Both the position numbers and the translations under genes were made by a program. From the NCBI RefSeq assembly GCF_021404545.1, contig NZ_JAAWWD010000036.1, positions 51,073-115,072 of the forward strand: DNA of 64,000 bases, written 5' to 3'. The stretch is from Aestuariivita sp. (GTDB lineage: Bacteria > Pseudomonadota > Alphaproteobacteria > Rhodobacterales > Rhodobacteraceae). Shown here one piece after another: positions 44,957 through 53,104 of this stretch. Each line of letters opens with the position of its first letter. Position 1 is the stretch's first letter. The notes under the pieces are model-generated. The model worked only from the letters and a program-made list of their open reading frames with translations. It was not told the DNA's origin and made no database searches.

Positions 44957-45900
44957 GTGCGCGACCTCAGCCGGGGATCAACGGCGGCATAGGCCAGATC
45001 AACCAGGAAATTGACCACGATCACGGCAAAGACCAGCAGCATCACGACGCTTTCCACCACGATCAGATCGCGCGAGCTGATCGACTGAAATATCAGCCGC
45101 CCCAGCCCCGGCAGATAAAACACCTGTTCGATGATGATGCCGCCCGCGATCAGGAAGGCAAATTGCAGCCCGATGATCGTCAGCACGGGGATCAGCGCAT
45201 TGCGCACCCCGTGCCGCCAGAGCGCTTGGCGGCGGCTCAGCCCCTTGGCGCGTGCAGTGCGCATGAAATCCTCGCCCAGTATGTCCAGGAGCGACGACCG
45301 CATGACCCGCGCCAGGATCGCCGCCTGCGGCAGCGCCAGCGCAATCGCGGGCAGGGTCAGCGAGTGGATGCCGGTCCAGAATCCCTCATCCCATCCGGCA
45401 AATCCACCCGCGCTGAACCAGCGCAGGTTGATCGCAAAGATCAGCACCAGCATCATCGCGAACCAGAAATTCGGGATCGCCACGCCCAGCTGCGTGGCCC
45501 CCATCACCGCGACATCGCCGGGATGACCGTGCCGGGCGGCGGCATAGATCCCCGCCGGAAAGGCGATCAGCGTCGACAGGGTCAGGGCATAAAGCGCCAG
45601 CGGCAACGACACCCAAAGCCGGTCCGCAATCATTTCGGCCACCGGGGTGCGATAGGTATAGGAGGTGCCGAAATCGCCCGCCAGCATGCCGCCGACCCAA
45701 TTCAGGTAGCGCTCCCATTTCGGGACATCCAGCCCCAGCTCGGCCCGCAGCGCCGCGACCGTATCGGGTTGTGCATTGAGCCCCAGCATGAATTGCGCCG
45801 GGTCGCCCGGGGCGACCTCGATCACAAAGAAAATCACCAGGCTCGCGATGGCCAAGCTGATGATCAGCGACACAAGGCGTTTGAGCGTATAGCGCAGCAT
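44953..45900 (-). CDS. Peptide-type ABC transporter permease, DppB class
   Basis: A 315-residue membrane protein of the DppB/OppB class (MLRYTLKRLVSLIISLAIAS at the start, six helices, FYLPGLGRLIFQS near the C-terminus). It is the first gene of the leftward unit permease-permease-ATPase-GNAT-ALDH-hydrolase. No substrate-binding protein gene lies beside it; upstream is the divergent deacetylase gene. Confidence 0.93.
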   Translation of the reverse strand: MLRYTLKRLVSLIISLAIASLVIFFVIEVAPGDPAQFMLGLNAQPDTVAALRAELGLDVPKWERYLNWVGGMLAGDFGTSYTYRTPVAEMIADRLWVSLPLALYALTLSTLIAFPAGIYAAARHGHPGDVAVMGATQLGVAIPNFWFAMMLVLIFAINLRWFSAGGFAGWDEGFWTGIHSLTLPAIALALPQAAILARVMRSSLLDILGEDFMRTARAKGLSRRQALWRHGVRNALIPVLTIIGLQFAFLIAGGIIIEQVFYLPGLGRLIFQSISSRDLIVVESVVMLLVFAVIVVNFLVDLAYAAVDPRLRSRT

Positions 45901-46009
45901 GCGCGCGACGTTAGGCTTGTCCCGCGTCGGGGTCCAGACGTTGTGTGGCCCTGTGTGATGCCTCGCATGGTGGTTTTTCCACGGGCGGTTTCAGGCTATC
46001 TGACTGGGT

Positions 46010-47128
46010 ATGACACCGCGTTTCATCGGCTCAGAGATCTATCGCCATTCCAGCTATGGCGGCTGGCATCCGTTGCGTGTGCCGCGTGTATCGACCGTGA
46101 TGGACCTTGCGCGGGCGCTGGGCTGGCTGCCCGCGGCGCAGTTCATCACTTCGCCCCGTGCCAAACCGGCGGCTCTGGTGAACTGGCATGGGCCCGACTA
46201 TGTCGCAGCACTGCAACGCGCCGAGGCGCGCCAAAGCGTGAGCGCCGAGGAGAGGGCGCAATTTCACATCGGAACCGTTTCCAACCCGGTCTTCCCCGAG
46301 GTCTTCCGGCGCCCCTCGACTGCTGCGGGCGGGTCCATCCTGGCCGGGGAGCTTTTGGCCAAACCCGGCATCGTCTATAATCCGGCGGGTGGCACCCATC
46401 ACGGCATGCCGGATCGGGCCAACGGGTTTTGCTATCTCAACGATCCAGTGCTGGCGATGCTGAGCCTGCGGGCGCGGGGCGTGCGGCGCATCGCCTATGT
46501 GGATATCGACGCGCATCATCCCGACGGGGTCGAGGTCGGTTTTGGCGGCGATCCGGATCTTCTGATGATTTCGGTCCATGAAGAGGGGCTCTGGCCGCGC
46601 ACCGGCTTGCTGGAGGATGACGCGGGTGGCAATGCGCTGAACCTGCCGGTCCCGCGCGGGCTGAATGACGATGAGATGGCACTGATCCGCGAGGCACTGA
46701 TCCTGCCAAGCGTCGCGAACTTCCGGCCTCAGGCGGTGGTTCTGCAATGTGGCGCCGACGCGGTGGAGGAGGACCCGCTCGCGCATCTGTCGCTCTCCAA
46801 CAACGCCCATTGGCGCATCGTGCACGGATTGATGGGGATCGCGCCGCGATTTCTGGTCCTGGGTGGGGGTGGCTACAACCCCTGGACGGTCGGTCGGCTC
46901 TGGACAGGCGTGTGGGGCATACTGAACAGGTACGATATCCCCGATCACCTGCCGAGATCGGCGGAAGCGGTCTTGCGCGGCCTGAGGTTTGAGGGCAACC
47001 GTCGCGGCAGGACGCCGCCCGAAACCTGGTTCACCACGCTCAGGGACGCGCCGCGCAACGGTCCGATCCGGGACGAGGTTCGTGCGCGTGTGCGGCGGCT
47101 GGCACGTCGCGGGCCGGCCTGGACGTAA
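46010..47128 (+). CDS. Class I histone deacetylase-like protein (AcuC family)
   Basis: A 372-residue arginase/deacetylase-fold protein. The active site shows the tandem His130-His131 (GGTHHGMPDRANGFCYLND), zinc ligands Asp167 and His169 (YVDIDAHHPDGV) and a later Asp in LQCGADAVEEDP. Pro171 stands where most relatives have Gly (DAHHGDG). Such bacterial enzymes remove acyl groups from lysines or polyamines, as AcuC does for acetyl-CoA synthetase. It diverges from the ABC transporter operon. Confidence 0.9.
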   Translation: MTPRFIGSEIYRHSSYGGWHPLRVPRVSTVMDLARALGWLPAAQFITSPRAKPAALVNWHGPDYVAALQRAEARQSVSAEERAQFHIGTVSNPVFPEVFRRPSTAAGGSILAGELLAKPGIVYNPAGGTHHGMPDRANGFCYLNDPVLAMLSLRARGVRRIAYVDIDAHHPDGVEVGFGGDPDLLMISVHEEGLWPRTGLLEDDAGGNALNLPVPRGLNDDEMALIREALILPSVANFRPQAVVLQCGADAVEEDPLAHLSLSNNAHWRIVHGLMGIAPRFLVLGGGGYNPWTVGRLWTGVWGILNRYDIPDHLPRSAEAVLRGLRFEGNRRGRTPPETWFTTLRDAPRNGPIRDEVRARVRRLARRGPAWT

Positions 47129-48053
47129 CGGCGGCCTGCGACGGTTTTGGTCCGCTCCAACCTTGCCGTCAAAGAGCCACATCCTCGCTATATCCGCGGC
47201 CTATGGCCGGACCCTTTCCAGCGCCAGTCGGCACCGGTGCGGATCCAGCGCGCAATGATCCTTGTCGCGGACAGTCCAATCCGGCGCGAGCAAAGCCAGC
47301 CAGATATGGCTGAAGACGGTCGGCCGGTTTTCCCAGACCTGAGTGTCCTGCCGTTGGTGAGGCCGATGACCCTCATTGCGCTCAATACCACTGCAAACAC
47401 CGTGTGCTATCGGGGCAGGGGGCAGCAAGGCAAAGAGAGTTGTCAGATAACGCAGCTTCGCCGCAGCGACCTCTGTTCGGTTGCACTTCGGCGACGGCAC
47501 CTGTGATGATCAAGGCGGCGCCGACAGATGGTGTTGCGGCCCCGATCACGATGGTGGGTACGATCCCTCCGCCAAGAAAGGGCGCCGACCGAGATCGCGC
47601 CGACATCCGCCAGAACGATCATCAGGATCGATTGGGGATCATTGCGCCAATGGCGGCGATTGCAGCGGCGAACGCCGTCGGCACCTCGACCGGGCTGACG
47701 GGGACTACCGTTCCGTTCATCCCGCTCCAGAGCGCCAGAAGCCCCTGATTGGCCTGCTCGCCACACAGTGATTGGGGGTCGTCTTTTCGATTGCCCACCG
47801 CCCGCCGCACAGGTCTTTCAATGTCGGGATGGGCGCGTGATCGATGTCATCACCAAGCGGCATGCCCAGGAGATCAATCGTGCACAGCTTGAATACTTTT
47901 CGCGCCGATGCAGGTTACGCAAACGGCGCGGTAGCGACACTGTTGGAGATTGCCGGTGATACGCAATGCCGCCGGAACGCGACCGTGTTCCCCATTATAT
48001 CTGGCGTGCCATCCCTCTTTGTGTCTGATTTCATCTTGATCTGGCGCCGCCCC
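47129..48053. other. Intergenic region with gene remnants
   Basis: About 925 bases with no intact gene between the convergent deacetylase and B12-protein genes. On the minus strand, between about 47790 and 47490, a hydrophobic Gly/Ala-rich membrane-protein-like sequence is readable only by changing frame twice (VEVPTAFAAAIAAIGAMIPN, then MIVLADVGAISVG, then GGGIVPTIVIGAATPSVGAA), with TGA stops at 47619-47624. This looks like a decayed transporter gene. Plus-strand frames near 47830-47960 resemble no known family. Confidence 0.45.
47490..47790 (-). pseudogene. Possible decayed membrane-protein gene fragment
   Basis: Three hydrophobic segments in alternating frames (see the surrounding region entry) could join into one membrane protein if two frameshifts and a double TGA are ignored. 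Start and end are not defined and no family could be named. Chance hydrophobicity in GC-rich DNA is a real alternative. Confidence 0.3.
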
Positions 48054-49793
48054 TCAGATCCGGGTGGCGCAGCGGCGCAGGATCGGCACCATATCATCCA
48101 GATCGGCACACGGGATCGCGCCAGCCGATCTGATCTCGTCCGAGACATCGACGGGCAGGCCAGAATTCGACTCCTCAGGGATTTCGTTCAGCTTGCCGCC
48201 GATCATTACGGGCAAATCCGCGCCGTGGGCCTTGAGCGCACCGATCACCTCGCGCCCATAGCGCAGGCCGACGCCGTTATAGGTGCTGACCGCGATGGCA
48301 TCCGCCTGTGCTTCCAGCGCGGATGCGACCAGATCGTCGGCATCGACCGAACTGCCCATGTCGATGACCTGAACGTTCAACTGCCGCAGGACGCGGGCGA
48401 CCAGAAAGGCGCCATGTTCATGCACATCCGTGGTGCCCAGCGCGATTGTCACACCGCTGAGATCGGCAGGCAGATCGGTTTGCCGGGCAAGCCAGCCCTG
48501 GGCCATCTCCTCCAGCTCTTCGGCCCAGTCGGCGGGGATCAGGGGGCGGCGCGCCTCGACCTCTTCCGTGCCCAAACCCCACAGCGCCTCCATTCCGCGC
48601 GCACCGATTCGGCGGATCGCCAGCATCAATGCCGCAGGATCGGCTGTATCGACGCCCCGCTCGGCCAGCCCTGCCAGCACACGGCGCGCAAACTTCCGAC
48701 CCCCCTCGATCAGCCGGTCGGCCAGCGCGTCGATCAGCCTTGTGTCTTGCAGATCGCGGTGGCCCGGTGCGTGCTGGACCAGCCGCGCGGCAAAACGCTG
48801 GGCCTCCAGGATCTCATCCACATCCGGGATGCGCAGGTTTTCCGTCACCGGCACGGGGTTGATCGCGTGGCCCGTCGGCGCGCGGCCTAACGCGGCGATA
48901 TCGGCCAGAAGGTAGCTGGCGAGGCTGGCGTAATTCGCGGCCGCATGGCCCTGATAGGATACGGTATTGCCAAAGATCATCGTGCCGGGCGTGTCGGTCG
49001 CCCGTGCCAGCGCGGCATGAAACGCAGCCCGCGTTAGCGGCGCCGAAAAGTGGTGCCCGAAACAGAACGAGGCCTGCGCGCCGATCAGATCCTCGACGAT
49101 GTGTTTCTCGACCAGCATCATGCCAAAGGCCGATGTCATATCGACGAACAACCCCGCAAACCCGTCATCGAGGTTGGAGTGAACCAGAATATCGGCCTTT
49201 TGTGCCGCGATCAGGCCCAGCGCGGTCACCGTCGCTTCGGTCGTGGCCACGTCGTCATCCCAATGCGGCAGGCGAAAGGTGAAGTACTGGCCCATATTGC
49301 CAATCGCCGTGGCGCCTGCCGCCAGCGCGGCACGGGTGTTGTCGAGCGCACCGGGCAGGCCCAGCATGAAGTCTCCGAAATGGGCCGCAGCGGGGCTGGC
49401 ATGGGTGATGCGCGCGAAATCCTCGGGCCCATTCAGCACGATGCCGGTGCCCCGGACCCCGTCCTTGCGCCGGTCCAGCGGATAGCCCATCGACCAATCC
49501 AGCGTGATGCCGAACCGGTCGATCCGCACGCCCTCTGCCAAGGCGCTTTCATGCAGCTCGGCCATGGCGCCGATTGTCCGCTCGACACTGCGAAAGCCGA
49601 TATGGGCGTGCTGCATGATCCGGCCTTCGGCGCTGCACCGGCGCTTGTAAGCCGCTTCGGAGGCGACATCTTCGGTCGTCAGAAAGAGGTTGCGGCCCAG
49701 CGTCCAGTCCGTGGCCATGCGGCGCCCGGCCTCCAACAGTTGGTCGCCAGGTGTCATCTCAGGGGCGATCAGGGGGCGAGGCGGTCTGGTCAT
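48054..49793 (-). CDS. Cobalamin-binding mutase-like fusion protein
   Basis: A 579-residue protein in two parts. Residues 447-579 form a B12-binding domain with the base-off signature DVHEHG (Asp456, His458, Gly461), a Ser/Thr pair (AVSTYNG) and the nucleotide-tail Gly-Gly (VMIGGKL). The first 440 residues are probably a TIM-barrel catalytic domain resembling the glutamate mutase epsilon/methylaspartate mutase class (features such as GATAIGNMGQYFTFRLPHWD), but similarity is weak. It may catalyse a carbon-skeleton rearrangement with adenosylcobalamin; the substrate is unknown. ATG at 49793. It diverges from the ProC-like gene. Confidence 0.75.
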   Translation of the reverse strand: MTRPPRPLIAPEMTPGDQLLEAGRRMATDWTLGRNLFLTTEDVASEAAYKRRCSAEGRIMQHAHIGFRSVERTIGAMAELHESALAEGVRIDRFGITLDWSMGYPLDRRKDGVRGTGIVLNGPEDFARITHASPAAAHFGDFMLGLPGALDNTRAALAAGATAIGNMGQYFTFRLPHWDDDVATTEATVTALGLIAAQKADILVHSNLDDGFAGLFVDMTSAFGMMLVEKHIVEDLIGAQASFCFGHHFSAPLTRAAFHAALARATDTPGTMIFGNTVSYQGHAAANYASLASYLLADIAALGRAPTGHAINPVPVTENLRIPDVDEILEAQRFAARLVQHAPGHRDLQDTRLIDALADRLIEGGRKFARRVLAGLAERGVDTADPAALMLAIRRIGARGMEALWGLGTEEVEARRPLIPADWAEELEEMAQGWLARQTDLPADLSGVTIALGTTDVHEHGAFLVARVLRQLNVQVIDMGSSVDADDLVASALEAQADAIAVSTYNGVGLRYGREVIGALKAHGADLPVMIGGKLNEIPEESNSGLPVDVSDEIRSAGAIPCADLDDMVPILRRCATRI

Positions 49794-49912
49794 GGTCTCT
49801 CGAAGGTGCTGGGGCGACGGGCGCTTGCGTGGCGCAGGGGTTCGGTCAGGGTTGACCGGGATGCAGGGCAAGGTAGACCGGGGCGGCGGCAGGGGCAACG
49901 CGGGGGCGGAAC

Positions 49913-50671
49913 ATGCGGATCGGGATCATCGGTGTCGGACATCTGGCGGCTTCGCTGTTGCGGGGATGTCTGCGGGCGGGCTGGGCGGCGCAGGATATCC
50001 TGCTGTCGCCGCGCGGGCAGGGGCCGGATCTGGCCGAACGGCATGGATTTGCGCTGGCAAACGACAGCGCCGAGATCGTGCAACGGTGCAAGGTCGTCCT
50101 GCTCGCCGTGCGCCCGGGCGATGCTGCCTACGCGGTGGCGGGGCTGCCCTGGGGTGTGGATCAGACGCTGATCAGCGCCTGTGCAGGCGTGCCGATCAAA
50201 ACCCTGAGCGCTGTCGCGGATCCGGTGAAGATCGTACGTATCATGCCGCTCACCGCGTCCGAACTGGGGGCCAGCCCGACGCTCGTTTACCCGCATGTCC
50301 CGGCGGTGGATCCGTTGCTGGCAGCCATCGGAACGACCTTGCCGTTGCAAACCGAAGACCAGTTCGAGGCTGGCACCGTGAGCGCCGCGATCTATGGCTG
50401 GGCGCAGGCGCTGATCCGCGACGGGGTGATCTGGTCCGAGGAGGCGGGGCTGGATCCGGACACCGCCCGCGCGCTGGTGTCGCGCACCTTTGTCGCCGCC
50501 GGGCGCATGATGGCCGAAACCGACGCGCCGATGGTCGATATCCTGACCGGTCTCACCACCCCCGGCGGTATTACAGAGGCCGGGCTGATCCATCTGGAGG
50601 GGGCACAGGTCCCTGAGGCCTGGCGCGGGGCCTGTGAGGTGGTGCTGCACCGTCTGCGCGGGGGCACCTAA
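49913..50671 (+). CDS. Pyrroline-5-carboxylate reductase-like protein
   Basis: A 252-residue ProC-family protein. The Rossmann start is MRIGIIGVGHLAASLLRGCL, and the C-terminal helical domain carries DAPMVDILTGLTTPGGITEA, matching the ProC pattern T-S-P-G-G-T/I. True ProC reduces pyrroline-5-carboxylate to proline. The short length and divergence suggest an imine reductase for another substrate. It is divergent from the B12 mutase-like gene by 119 bases, so the two may share regulation. Confidence 0.8.
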   Translation: MRIGIIGVGHLAASLLRGCLRAGWAAQDILLSPRGQGPDLAERHGFALANDSAEIVQRCKVVLLAVRPGDAAYAVAGLPWGVDQTLISACAGVPIKTLSAVADPVKIVRIMPLTASELGASPTLVYPHVPAVDPLLAAIGTTLPLQTEDQFEAGTVSAAIYGWAQALIRDGVIWSEEAGLDPDTARALVSRTFVAAGRMMAETDAPMVDILTGLTTPGGITEAGLIHLEGAQVPEAWRGACEVVLHRLRGGT

Positions 50672-50786
50672 AGCGTTTCGAGTAAGACTTGATCCCCTTT
50701 GTCGCTGCCTCTCCCTTCGGTCGAACGCCAAAAGTGATGATAGATGCCTCAAGTTAAACTCAAAAAACTGTAGGCCCGCCGCGCTC

Positions 50787-51617
50787 TCAGTTCTCATGGC
50801 CGATGGAGAAGTTGTTGCCCGCCCGGTCCTGCCCGCTGACCAGATAGAGCGGTCGCACGCCATAGCCCTGCGCGGGATGTTTCTTGCCGATCTCGGCCCC
50901 CAGCGCGTGATCGTAAAGCGAGTTCGCGGGCATCATCCGAACGATAAAGGCCGCGCGGCGTTTGTCGGTGCGGTTCGCGTCCGAGCCATGGATCATATAG
51001 ACATCGTGAAACGACACCTGGCCTGCGCGGATGATCAGCGGCTCGGCCAGGCTTTCGTCGAACTGATCTTTATCGGTAACCAGACCGATGGTGCGCCCCT
51101 CGTCACCCTTCCAGGAATGGCTGAAGAGTTTATGGGCCTTATGCGATCCGGGAATGAATTTCATCGGTCCGTTTTCCGGGGTCACATCGTCCAGCGGGAT
51201 CCACATGGTCAGCGTCTCCAGTGGGCGGATGGGGTAGTATTCTCCGTCCTGATGCCAGGGCGTCTCCTTGCCGTTATGGGCGGGTTTGCCGAAGAGCGTC
51301 GTGCCCCAAAGGATGATGTCGTCGCCAATGAGCTGGCGCGCGATCTCGATCAGCTCGGGCTGAGTGGCAAAGTCCAGCCAAGCCTCGGACCCGATCACCC
51401 CCATCGAGCCGCCATTGGTTTGGTGCGGCGCCAGAATGATGTCGGACTCCAGTTGCGGGTTCCGCTCCAGCAGCTCGTCATATTCGACACGCATCCGCGC
51501 GATCAGGTCCTGCGGGATCTCCCATTTCGGAACGATCCATCCCGTGTCGCGATAGGCGGCAATCTCGGCCTCGGTCAGGCGGGCCTCGGCGGTCCGGGTG
51601 TCATCCATTGTGGCCAT
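50787..51617 (-). CDS. Phytanoyl-CoA dioxygenase-family Fe(II)/2-oxoglutarate oxygenase
   Basis: A 276-residue PhyH-family protein. Iron ligands are readable as H-x-D in TPWHQDGEYYPIRP and a distal His in YMIHGSDANRT, with the 2-oxoglutarate Arg in DKRRAAF. Members hydroxylate varied small molecules, including ectoine; this one lacks an ectoine gene context. The ATG at 51617 follows a weak AGGGA. It diverges from the GntR gene across a 99-base region with operator-like repeats. Confidence 0.88.
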   Translation of the reverse strand: MATMDDTRTAEARLTEAEIAAYRDTGWIVPKWEIPQDLIARMRVEYDELLERNPQLESDIILAPHQTNGGSMGVIGSEAWLDFATQPELIEIARQLIGDDIILWGTTLFGKPAHNGKETPWHQDGEYYPIRPLETLTMWIPLDDVTPENGPMKFIPGSHKAHKLFSHSWKGDEGRTIGLVTDKDQFDESLAEPLIIRAGQVSFHDVYMIHGSDANRTDKRRAAFIVRMMPANSLYDHALGAEIGKKHPAQGYGVRPLYLVSGQDRAGNNFSIGHEN

Positions 51618-51637
51618 GGCGATCCCTGCTTGCAAAT

Positions 51638-51663
51638 TGTCGACAGAATTGCCGACAGAATTG
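51638..51663. promoter_or_regulatory. Candidate GntR operator: palindrome and direct repeat
   Basis: A TGTCGACA palindrome (51638-51645) overlaps the first of two exact CGACAGAATTG copies (51641-51651 and 51653-51663), spaced 12 bases apart. It lies in the divergent promoter between the PhyH and GntR genes, as expected for an autoregulated FCD-type GntR protein. Confidence 0.55.
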
Positions 51664-51716
51664 ACGGCGCTGGCGGGGTGAGTCAAGATCGCGGTATCAC
51701 ACAAAGGGGGGTCGAC

Positions 51717-52391
51717 ATGGCAAAATCCAGGGAAAACACGGTCGATCTGGCCTATGCCCATCTGCGGGCGCAGTTGGTGGCGTTCGAGGTTAAGCCGGGC
51801 AACCGGCTCAATGAAAGCGAGATTGCGTCGGGCCTGTCGATGAGCCGTGCTCCGGTGCGCGAGGCGCTCAACCGCCTGATCGCCGACGGGTTCGTCAGCT
51901 TCGTGCCGGGGCGGGGGTTCTTTTCGCGGCGGTTCAGCGTGAGCGAAATGGCCGATCTTTATGCCGTCCGCCGCGATCTGGAGCTGGGTGCGCTGTCCGA
52001 TGCGATGGCCGGGGCGAGCGATGATGCGATTGCGGGCTTTGTCGCCACGTGGTCGGAAGAGGCGCCAATTGCCGCCGATCTCGATGCGCTGGTGGACCGA
52101 GACGAACAGTTTCATCAGGCCCTCGCGGCCCTTTCGGGCAATGCGGCACGCCTGCACTATCTCACCAATATCAACGATCGCATCCGGTTCGTGCGCCGCA
52201 TCAATCTGGAAGGCGCGGCAAGGCGGCAGGGTGCGCTGGCCGAACATGACGCATTGATCGAAGCGGTATCGCGCCGGGACGGCGCGGGCGCCAAAGCGGT
52301 CCTGCGCGCTCATCTGGACCGGTCCACCGACGAGGTGCGCGTGCAGGTGCAAAACGCGCTGGCGCAGATCTTTGCCGATGAGGTCGCCTGA
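51717..52391 (+). CDS. GntR-family (FCD) transcriptional regulator
   Basis: A 224-residue protein. The N-terminal winged helix (ESEIASGLSMSRAPVREALN) is followed by an FCD ligand domain with the metal-binding pattern DEQFH and conserved His residues (LAEHDALIEAV, LRAHLDRS). AAAGGGGGG precedes the ATG. It probably controls the divergent PhyH oxygenase. It converges with the TetR gene after three bases. Confidence 0.9.
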   Translation: MAKSRENTVDLAYAHLRAQLVAFEVKPGNRLNESEIASGLSMSRAPVREALNRLIADGFVSFVPGRGFFSRRFSVSEMADLYAVRRDLELGALSDAMAGASDDAIAGFVATWSEEAPIAADLDALVDRDEQFHQALAALSGNAARLHYLTNINDRIRFVRRINLEGAARRQGALAEHDALIEAVSRRDGAGAKAVLRAHLDRSTDEVRVQVQNALAQIFADEVA

Positions 52392-52394
52392 GCC

Positions 52395-53048
52395 TCAGGC
52401 GGTGGCGCGCAGCCCCGCCTCGCAATAGCGGACCAGGTGATCGAGCTGGATGTCAGCCTCCAGCGTATCGCTGCCCAAGGCCTCCACCCGCCATTGGGTT
52501 GTCACCAAAGCCAGCATGGATGAGACGGCAAAGATGAACCCTGCCGCCAGAACCGGGCGTGGTGTGTCCGGCAGCAGCGTGGAAATCTCGTCGAGAAACA
52601 CCTCCGCGGTGGGGTCGAAACATTCCGCACAGATCCCGCGCCAGCGCGGATCGACGGAAACATAGGCCACCAGCCGCGCGTAGTTCAGCCAATGGGTGCC
52701 GGTGCGGGCCAGCCTCAGATAAGGCGCGAGAAACGCGGTCAGGACCGCGCGCAGATCCAGCGGGCCTGCCGCCTTGGCTGCCGCCAGCGCCTCCCGCCGG
52801 GCGTGTGACAGCGCCTCGGCCCGCCGGGCGACGGTCTTGTGAAAAAGTTCCGCCTTGCCGCCGCCATGGTGGTGGACAAGCCCCACCTGGACACCCGCCT
52901 CCGCCGCGATATCGCGCAGCGATGCGCCGTCAAAACCGCCACGGGCAAACACCGTCTCGGACGCGTCCAGAATGCGCGCGACCGTCTCAAGAGACCGTTT
53001 GGAGGGGGCGCGTTGCCGGGTAAGGGGAACAGTGGTCATGAAAAACAT
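52395..53048 (-). CDS. TetR/AcrR-family regulator
   Basis: A 217-residue TetR regulator with a DNA-binding domain (ETVARILDASETVFARGGFD, then SLRDIAAEAGVQVGLVHHH) and a helical C-terminal domain. It diverges from the monooxygenase operon across 56 bases that contain a perfect palindrome. It is therefore the likely repressor of that operon and of itself. The ATG at 53048 is used; 53039 is possible. Confidence 0.9.
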   Translation of the reverse strand: MFFMTTVPLTRQRAPSKRSLETVARILDASETVFARGGFDGASLRDIAAEAGVQVGLVHHHGGGKAELFHKTVARRAEALSHARREALAAAKAAGPLDLRAVLTAFLAPYLRLARTGTHWLNYARLVAYVSVDPRWRGICAECFDPTAEVFLDEISTLLPDTPRPVLAAGFIFAVSSMLALVTTQWRVEALGSDTLEADIQLDHLVRYCEAGLRATA

Positions 53049-53059
53049 CTTGCCTTATT

Positions 53060-53075
53060 TTGAACGATTGTTCAA
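53060..53075. promoter_or_regulatory. Candidate TetR operator
   Basis: TTGAAC-GATT-GTTCAA, a perfect inverted repeat with six-base arms in the 56-base gap between the divergent TetR and monooxygenase genes. Its position before both starts fits control of both. Confidence 0.7.
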
Positions 53076-53104
53076 CCTAAGTCAGCCGAGCTTTGGGAGG
53101 AGAC

